Under the pieces are notes generated by a model, which searched no databases, was not told the DNA's origin, and was given only the letters and a program-made list of their open reading frames with translations. A stretch of 13,296 nucleotides of DNA from an uncultured Collinsella sp. Lineage in GTDB: Bacteria > Actinomycetota > Coriobacteriia > Coriobacteriales > Coriobacteriaceae. The stretch is from the NCBI GenBank assembly GCA_900557505.1, contig USTC01000008.1:1-13296 (forward strand), in the 5' to 3' direction. A program made the position numbers and the translations under genes. Below are positions 8,492 to 13,296 of this stretch, in pieces (the first letter of the stretch is position 1; each line of letters opens with the position of its first letter).

Positions 8492-10945
8492 ATGCTGCAG
8501 AAAATCCAACGTTTTGGCGGAGCCATGTTCGCGCCCGCCATGCTCTTTTCCATATCGGGCCTTATGGTCGGCATCTCATCCCTCGCCACGACCGTAGACA
8601 TTGTCGGCGATATGGCCACATATGGAACCCCCTGGTACATTTTCTGGAGTATCGTCCAGCGTGGATCGTGGACAGTCTTTAAACGTCTTCCGCTCCTGTT
8701 TGCCATCGCGCTGCCCATCGGCCTTGCCCAAAAGCAGCCGGCGCGTTGCTGCCTCGAGGCGCTCGTCGCCTATTTTGCCTACTGCTTCTTTCTGAGCGAA
8801 ATCATTAAGCTGAGTGGCGACAATCTTGGACTTAAGTACCCGTCGTCTTTGATCCCCGCTAGCGGTATCACCGTCATCGACGGCATCAAGACGCTCGACA
8901 CCGGCATTATCGGCCCGCTGGCGGTATCGGCAACCGTCGTCGCCATCCATGACCACTTCTACGATGCCAAGGTTCCCGATTGGCTCGGCACCTTCTCGGG
9001 ATCCTCGCTGGTCTACCTCATCAGCTTCTTTGCCGTGCTCGCCCTTGCTATCGTCTCGGCCGCCATCGTGCCTTCCGTATACGCAGTGACCGAGACGCTG
9101 CGCCATGCACTTGTGGGCGTCGGCCCCTTCGGCGTGGGCGTCTTTGTCTTTTTAGAACGAGCACTCGAGCCCATGGGGCTGCACCACCTGCTCTACATGC
9201 CGATTTACTACGACAACCTGGTCATTAACGACGGCATCTACGCCACGTGGACCAATTTGCTCCCCATCCTCTCCCATAGCACGCGCCCCCTCAATGAGCT
9301 TGCGCCGTGGGCCGGTTTTACCGCCACCGGCTGGGTCAAGCTCTTTGGCCTTCCCGCCATCGCGGCTGCGTTCTACTCCACCGCAAAGCCCGAGCGCCGC
9401 GCTGGCCTCAAGGTCATCCTGGTTCCCGCCATTGTTGCCTCAGTGGTCTGCGGCGTCACCGAACCGCTCGAGTTTCTCTTTATGTTCACCCACCCCGGGC
9501 TCTTTTTGCTCTACGCCGTCCTCTCGTCTTGCCTCGCCATGGCCATGAACTTCTTTGGCGTCGTCGGCATCTTCTCGGGTGGCTTTATGGAAATGGCTGC
9601 CTTCAACTTTATCCCGCTCATGCGGACGCATGCCGGTTCCTATCTTTTGGCGCTCGGAATCGGACTCATCTTTAGTGCCATCTTCTTTCTGAGTTTTCAA
9701 GGTCTTATTCTGGCCTTTGACCTTAAAACACCGGGACGCGAAGACCATATCGCCAGCAACACGGCGCTCTCGCGCTTGACGGGAGACGACGTTGACGAAA
9801 AGCGCTCATCCGAAAACAGCACTTCCGGCGGCCAGGCATCACAAGATCATCTGCTCGCCGAGCAGGTTGTGATGCTTCTGGGCGGCGTCTCCAACATTGT
9901 GGGCGCAACCAACTGCGCCACGCGGCTGCGCGTCGAAGTCGTGGACCCTTCCATCGTTGCAGATAACGCGTCGTTTGTCGCGGTGGGCGCCAAGGGCCTC
10001 ATCATTACGGGCAAGACCGCCCAGGTGATCATCGGCATCTCCGTTCCCCGCGTCAAAGAGCACTTTGATCGGATTATGGGGCTCGAACCGGGTTTTGCAC
10101 TCGCCGCCTCGCCTTCTCATGTCGTCGACGCCGCCAAAAAGCATGGCAATGTCTGCTTCTTCGACATCGACGGTACGCTCGCCTGGCAAGATCCCAAACT
10201 TGCCCAAGAGCTCCCCGAGGGCGAGCGAGATCTTTCCCCCTATCCCAACGAGACGGTTGCGCAGGCAATTCGTACATTTGTCGCCAACGGCAACAAGGCC
10301 TTTATCTGCACGGGGCGTACCCCCAGCTGCATCCATCCTAAGCTGCTCGAGCTGCCGTGGACGGGCGTCGTGTGTCTCGCGGGCGGTTACGCCGAACTCG
10401 AGGGACGCGTTGTGCGAAATGCAGCCATAAACCCTGGTCTGCTACAGCGCCTCGCCCCCTATCTCGAGCAATCGGGTGAGGTCATTCGCTTTGAGGGCAT
10501 CGATCGCGTGGTGCGCATGAGCGCAGATGCCCCCGAGACGTACGGATACGCACGCACCGTGGGCGACGCCGTCACGCAACTTGAGCACTACAACGCCTAT
10601 AAAATTCTTATGTCCACACCACTTGCCAACCGCATCGCCCAAGATGAAGAGCTTGGACCCCTACTCTGTTTCAACGAGCTCGAGCTCGAGGTCACAGAAA
10701 TCTCGCCTCGTGAGTGCACCAAACGGGCCGGAATCAGTGCCGTGCTTGACGCCCTGAGGCCAGATCACGGCACCGTGTACGGCATTGGCGACGCGAGCAA
10801 CGACATCGCCCTCATGGAGGCGGTCGATGTTGGCATCGCCATGGGCAACGCGCCGGACTTCCTCAAGGAAAAAGCCGACTACGTAACCGACAGCTTTGAC
10901 CACGACGGCGTCGTCACCGCGCTCGAACACTTTGGGCTTATCTAG
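8492..10945 (+). CDS. PTS sugar permease EIIC-EIIB fused to a Cof-type HAD phosphatase
   Basis: This 817-residue protein joins three modules. Residues 1 to about 415 form a glucose/maltose-family EIIC membrane domain, with the GLHH motif (histidines 231-232) and GVTEPLEF (321-328). After a hydrophilic linker of about 35 residues comes EIIB (about 452-530), with C475 in NCATRLR as the phosphorylated cysteine. From residue 554 a complete HAD hydrolase follows: FDIDGT with D558 and D560, CTGR, K744, and GDASND (D767 to D771), about 264 residues as in free-standing Cof proteins. The protein should import a sugar as its phosphate and might dephosphorylate it on the spot. No EIIA domain is present, so one must act in trans. 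A TTG reading from 8456 exists, but the ATG at 8492 has GGAAGG six bases upstream. The gene is divergent from the GntR-family gene. The sugar is unknown; MalX-like architecture suggests a glucoside. Confidence 0.92.
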   Translation: MLQKIQRFGGAMFAPAMLFSISGLMVGISSLATTVDIVGDMATYGTPWYIFWSIVQRGSWTVFKRLPLLFAIALPIGLAQKQPARCCLEALVAYFAYCFFLSEIIKLSGDNLGLKYPSSLIPASGITVIDGIKTLDTGIIGPLAVSATVVAIHDHFYDAKVPDWLGTFSGSSLVYLISFFAVLALAIVSAAIVPSVYAVTETLRHALVGVGPFGVGVFVFLERALEPMGLHHLLYMPIYYDNLVINDGIYATWTNLLPILSHSTRPLNELAPWAGFTATGWVKLFGLPAIAAAFYSTAKPERRAGLKVILVPAIVASVVCGVTEPLEFLFMFTHPGLFLLYAVLSSCLAMAMNFFGVVGIFSGGFMEMAAFNFIPLMRTHAGSYLLALGIGLIFSAIFFLSFQGLILAFDLKTPGREDHIASNTALSRLTGDDVDEKRSSENSTSGGQASQDHLLAEQVVMLLGGVSNIVGATNCATRLRVEVVDPSIVADNASFVAVGAKGLIITGKTAQVIIGISVPRVKEHFDRIMGLEPGFALAASPSHVVDAAKKHGNVCFFDIDGTLAWQDPKLAQELPEGERDLSPYPNETVAQAIRTFVANGNKAFICTGRTPSCIHPKLLELPWTGVVCLAGGYAELEGRVVRNAAINPGLLQRLAPYLEQSGEVIRFEGIDRVVRMSADAPETYGYARTVGDAVTQLEHYNAYKILMSTPLANRIAQDEELGPLLCFNELELEVTEISPRECTKRAGISAVLDALRPDHGTVYGIGDASNDIALMEAVDVGIAMGNAPDFLKEKADYVTDSFDHDGVVTALEHFGLI

Positions 10946-11061
10946 CCGAGCCCCTTGCCGCGTTTGCAGCCGCAAGACTCAATCGTCTTCAACCGCCGCG
11001 CTCGACGCCCTAATGTGGCAATATGTTGTCTGCATAATGCAACGATGCAACCTAAGAAAGA

Positions 11062-12087
11062 ATGCGAGAACCCGTGTCCAGTCCGTTTACCAGCTTTTTA
11101 GCCCAGCACTTTGACCAGATTAACGACTATCTGGCCACGTTCTTTGACGGACAGGCGACCTCTGCCGATATCGAGTGCTACCTGTACGCGCCGCTCTCGG
11201 CTTTTACGGCCAACGCCGGCAAGCGCCACCGTCCGCTTATCTGCATGCTCGCCGCAACCGCAGTGGGCGGTAGCTTTGAGAGCGCCCGCAGCGCCGCGGC
11301 AGCTATCGAGCATTTCCAGTCGGGCGCGCTCATCCACGACGATATCGCCGACAACGGACAGCTGCGTCGCGGCAAGCCTTGCATGCACCTCACCGAGGGC
11401 ACGGGGCTTGCCATCAATTGTGGCGACCTGGCGCTCACCATGGTCACCAAGACGGTTCTCGACGACCCCACGCTGGAGTCCGACGTGAAGCTGCGCGTGC
11501 TCCACGAGCTTACCGAGATGATCGTCCGCACCATCGAGGGTCAAGCGCTCGACCTGGGTTGGGTCCGTGACGGGCGCTTTGACATCTCGGTTGATGACTA
11601 CCTGGACATGGCGACGCACAAGACCGCGTTTTACAGCGGAGCCACGCCGCTTGCCGCTGGAGCCATTATCGGCGGCGGCAGCGAGGAGCAAATTGAGGCA
11701 CTGCGCGCCTTTGGCCTGCACACGGGCCTTGCCTTCCAGATTCAAGATGATCTGCTCAACTTGATCGGTACCAAGGAGGCCGCCAACAAGGACTTCCGCA
11801 CCGACATCACCGAGGGCAAGCGCACGCTTGTCGCCGTACATGCCCTGTCTGATGAGCACTATCACGATGAGATTGAAGCGATCCTCTCCTCGGGCACCGA
11901 GGACCCCGCGCAGCTCGCGCGCGCCGTGGAAATCTTCCAGGAGACCGGCTCTATCGATTACGCCCACGCCTACGCGCTGGACCTGACCGCTAAAGCCAAG
12001 GCCGCCATCGAGGACGTTTCGCTCGACCCGCATGCGCGCGAGTTGTTCGACTCCATGGCAGATTTCTTTGTGGAGCGCCTTAACTAG
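11062..12087 (+). CDS. Polyprenyl diphosphate synthase (trans, IspA/IspB family)
   Basis: This enzyme condenses isopentenyl diphosphate with an allylic diphosphate to build prenyl chains, for example for menaquinone side chains. Up to 341 residues show the first aspartate-rich motif HDDIADNGQLRRG (D93, D94, D97), a KTA motif at about residue 189, and the second motif FQIQDDLLN (D229, D230), whose final Asn replaces the usual Asp as in many geranylgeranyl synthases. Residues four and five before the first motif are small (A89, G88), which in this family usually permits chains longer than C15. Product length is therefore likely C20 or more, as inference. The ATG at 11062 has a ribosome binding site placed too close. 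The GTG at 11074, giving an MSSPFTSF start, is an alternative. It appears to be transcribed alone; the 116-nt gap before it holds a possible CATAAT -10 at 11033. Confidence 0.93.
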   Translation: MREPVSSPFTSFLAQHFDQINDYLATFFDGQATSADIECYLYAPLSAFTANAGKRHRPLICMLAATAVGGSFESARSAAAAIEHFQSGALIHDDIADNGQLRRGKPCMHLTEGTGLAINCGDLALTMVTKTVLDDPTLESDVKLRVLHELTEMIVRTIEGQALDLGWVRDGRFDISVDDYLDMATHKTAFYSGATPLAAGAIIGGGSEEQIEALRAFGLHTGLAFQIQDDLLNLIGTKEAANKDFRTDITEGKRTLVAVHALSDEHYHDEIEAILSSGTEDPAQLARAVEIFQETGSIDYAHAYALDLTAKAKAAIEDVSLDPHARELFDSMADFFVERLN

Positions 12088-12225
12088 CGGGGGTTATAAA
12101 ACCTGTCAGCAGCGTATTTGGGTACAACTTGCTACACTGTTGAGTGCATGTTTATGCATTGTCTTGCGCTGTCTATCCGACACACGCTCAAATAGTACGA
12201 ATGGTACGCCGAAAGGGGTTCGTTC
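12088..12225 (+). other. Intergenic region before the peptidoglycan-binding protein gene
   Basis: These 138 bases hold no gene. A TACACT at 12133-12138 could be a -10 but lacks a good -35. A small hairpin TGCAT-GTTT-ATGCA lies at 12145-12158. No clear terminator follows the polyprenyl synthase gene, so read-through into the next gene is possible. Confidence 0.4.
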
Positions 12226-13131
12226 ATGGAACCTATTACAACGGGCATGCAGGGAGCAGCCGTCGAGGACGTCCAGTCCCGCCTTCTGCAGCTCGGCTAT
12301 ACAATCGATGACACCGAGGTTGCCGACAAGCGCTTTGGCACCACCACCGAACAGGCTGTTGGCACCTTTAGGCTCGATAGCGGCCTTGCCGCTGGCTGTG
12401 CCGTCGATATCCCCTGTTGGAGCGCCCTGGTAGACGCCTCGTATAAGCTAGGCGACCGCACGCTCTATCTGCGCATGCCCAATTTCCATGGCGCCGATGT
12501 TCAGGCCCTGCAGCGCGCGCTCAACGTTTTGGGCTTTGCCTGCGGTGAGGACGATGGCTACTTTGGCCCTCACACCGAGGCGGCCCTTCAGCAGTTCCAG
12601 GAAAACGTCGGTCTGTTTGCCGACGGTATGGCTTTCCAGGATACCTACGCCTATATCAACCGCCTGCACCACGTGTGGGAGGGTAAGCCTTCGGTGACCG
12701 AGGCCGAATCGCGCATCGGCTTTGCCCGCGCGGCCAACGTACTCGAGCGTTTCCAGATTGCCGTCATTGGTGAGGACCCTATCGCGCGCAGCGTAGCATC
12801 GCGCATGTGGAACATCGCCACGGCGACGACCGACAACAGCGGCATGATGCTTTGCGACTCCGAAGTTCCGACCGACGTGGATCTGGTGCTCGAGATCGCA
12901 AGCGACGAGCTGCCCGCCGACGCCGCACCGCGCGCCACGATTGCCCTCGCCGAGTGCCACAACCTGGCCCAGCGCATCCGCACCGCCAATGTCGCCGCAC
13001 AGCAAAAGCCGGCACGCATCCGCATTGAGCTCACCGGCATGACACGCTACAACGGCACCTTCACTGCCAGCGACGCCCAGACGCTCGCGGTACGACTGCT
13101 CGATGGCGTTTGCGATGCCCTCGCAGATTAG
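12226..13131 (+). CDS. Cytosolic protein with two peptidoglycan-binding-type domains and a degenerate amidase-like C terminus
   Basis: The 301-residue product starts at an ATG with a strong GAAAGGGG ribosome binding site and has no signal peptide or membrane segment. Residues about 6-70 and 80-147 are two PG_binding_1-like helical repeats; the second has VQALQRALNVLGF, DGYFGPHT and LQQFQENVGL. The tail (about 175-300) has the order of elements of an N-acetylmuramoyl-L-alanine amidase (Amidase_3): VDLVLEIASDE where ADLFVSIHANA is usual, then LAQRI, then ARIRIELTGM where PAVLVELGF is usual. The zinc-binding histidines are absent and only E268 may correspond to the catalytic glutamate. This layout recalls mycobacterial CwlM, a cytosolic amidase-like regulator of peptidoglycan synthesis. 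The amidase relationship is my inference; the two binding domains are secure. The gene ends 36 nt before a tRNA whose likely promoter overlaps its last codons. Confidence 0.85.
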   Translation: MEPITTGMQGAAVEDVQSRLLQLGYTIDDTEVADKRFGTTTEQAVGTFRLDSGLAAGCAVDIPCWSALVDASYKLGDRTLYLRMPNFHGADVQALQRALNVLGFACGEDDGYFGPHTEAALQQFQENVGLFADGMAFQDTYAYINRLHHVWEGKPSVTEAESRIGFARAANVLERFQIAVIGEDPIARSVASRMWNIATATTDNSGMMLCDSEVPTDVDLVLEIASDELPADAAPRATIALAECHNLAQRIRTANVAAQQKPARIRIELTGMTRYNGTFTASDAQTLAVRLLDGVCDALAD

Positions 13132-13138
13132 GTAAACT
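13110..13138 (+). promoter_or_regulatory. Likely promoter of the tRNA-Gln gene
   Basis: TTGCGA (13110-13115) and TAAACT (13133-13138) are separated by exactly 17 nt. The element overlaps the last seven codons of the preceding gene and places the transcription start about 20 nt before the tRNA. It would allow the tRNA to be expressed independently. Confidence 0.5.
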
Positions 13139-13167
13139 AGACGAGTTGCTTTTGGCAACACCCATAC

Positions 13168-13242
13168 TGGGACGTAGTTCAACGGTAGAACTCCGGTTTT
13201 TGGTGCCGGCTGTTGGGGGTTCGAATCCCTCCGTCGACGCCA
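13168..13242 (+). tRNA. tRNA-Gln (anticodon TTG), acceptor stem partly mismatched
   Basis: The 75-nt cloverleaf has a 4-bp D stem (GTTC/GAAC), an anticodon stem CCGGT/GCCGG with loop TTTTGGT and anticodon TTG, a 5-nt variable loop, a T stem GGGGG/CCCTC with loop TTCGAAT, discriminator G and an encoded CCA. The acceptor stem pairs at positions 4-7 (GACG with CGTC), but positions 1-3 (TGG) face GAC instead of the CCA that would pair with them. U1-A72, G2-C71 and G3-C70 are therefore all missing. The body is intact, so this is either a working tRNA with an odd acceptor end, a tRNA remnant, a recombined gene end or a sequence error. Confidence 0.85.
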
Positions 13243-13252
13243 TCTTGTGAAT

Positions 13253-13278
13253 AAAGCCCTTATATAAGGGCTTTTTTT
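13253..13278 (+). terminator. Terminator after tRNA-Gln
   Basis: AAAGCCCTT (13253-13261) pairs with AAGGGCTTT (13266-13274) around an ATAT loop, and the stem runs into seven T residues. The whole 22-nt element is a perfect palindrome. It lies 10 nt after the tRNA CCA end and should end its transcript. Confidence 0.88.
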
Positions 13279-13296
13279 CTGCTTATAGATAGTTTT

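Noticed and set aside
10952-10974. Terminator after the PTS-phosphatase gene
   Set aside because: Only a 5-bp CTTGC/GCAAG pairing with a large loop and no T-run is present, so I do not call a terminator there.
11098-12033. 311-residue minus-strand frame opposite the polyprenyl synthase
   Set aside because: It is the antisense of a gene with both aspartate-rich motifs; no ribosome binding site or domain supports it.
13061-13243. 60-residue minus-strand frame (MASTEGFEPPTAGTKNRSS...)
   Set aside because: It is the well-known spurious translation of the antisense strand of a tRNA gene.

Overview
The window looks like a chromosomal segment of a GC-rich gut actinobacterium, most likely a member of the Coriobacteriia close to Collinsella. 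That placement is an inference from the strong GC bias at third codon positions, the Tat-type lipoprotein signal on the solute-binding protein and the mix of Firmicutes-like and actinobacterial gene types. Nothing in the window proves it.

Layout. Bases 1-152 end an upstream unit with a strong terminator. A glycogen phosphorylase gene (glgP, 153-2420, +) follows, closed by its own GNRA-loop terminator. Bases 2480-2760 carry no gene but hold three copies of an 80-bp unit, each an inverted repeat with 15-nt arms and a 25-nt loop. A minus-strand operon then runs from 7241 down to 2876: a sugar-binding lipoprotein, a perfect 13-bp intercistronic hairpin, two CUT1-type permeases overlapping by 1 nt, and the ATPase. 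It ends in a terminator at 2769-2807. Upstream of it, also on the minus strand, lies a GntR/HutC-family regulator (7548-8267), separated from the operon by a 20-bp-stem terminator. Divergent from the regulator is an 817-residue PTS permease (8492-10945, +) with EIIC and EIIB domains and a complete Cof-type HAD phosphatase fused at its C terminus. On the plus strand follow a polyprenyl diphosphate synthase (11062-12087), a cytosolic protein with two peptidoglycan-binding domains and a degenerate amidase-like tail (12226-13131), and a glutamine tRNA (13168-13242) with its terminator.

How the parts may work together. Bases 2876-10945 look like one sugar-uptake locus. Four near-palindromic sites of the form TTGTTTAAAC lie in the two control regions: two between the regulator and the PTS gene, two ahead of the ABC operon. 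They fit the GTnTAnAC type of half-symmetry known for HutC-family GntR operators, so the regulator probably controls itself, the PTS-phosphatase and the ABC importer. The sugar cannot be named from sequence. The regulator's effector domain resembles TreR-type UTRA domains, and glgP next door would suit an alpha-glucoside diet, but both are weak hints.

Most unusual items: the PTS EIICB-HAD fusion, the 3 x 80-bp hairpin array, a tRNA-Gln whose three outermost acceptor pairs do not form, and the apparently catalytically dead amidase-like protein.
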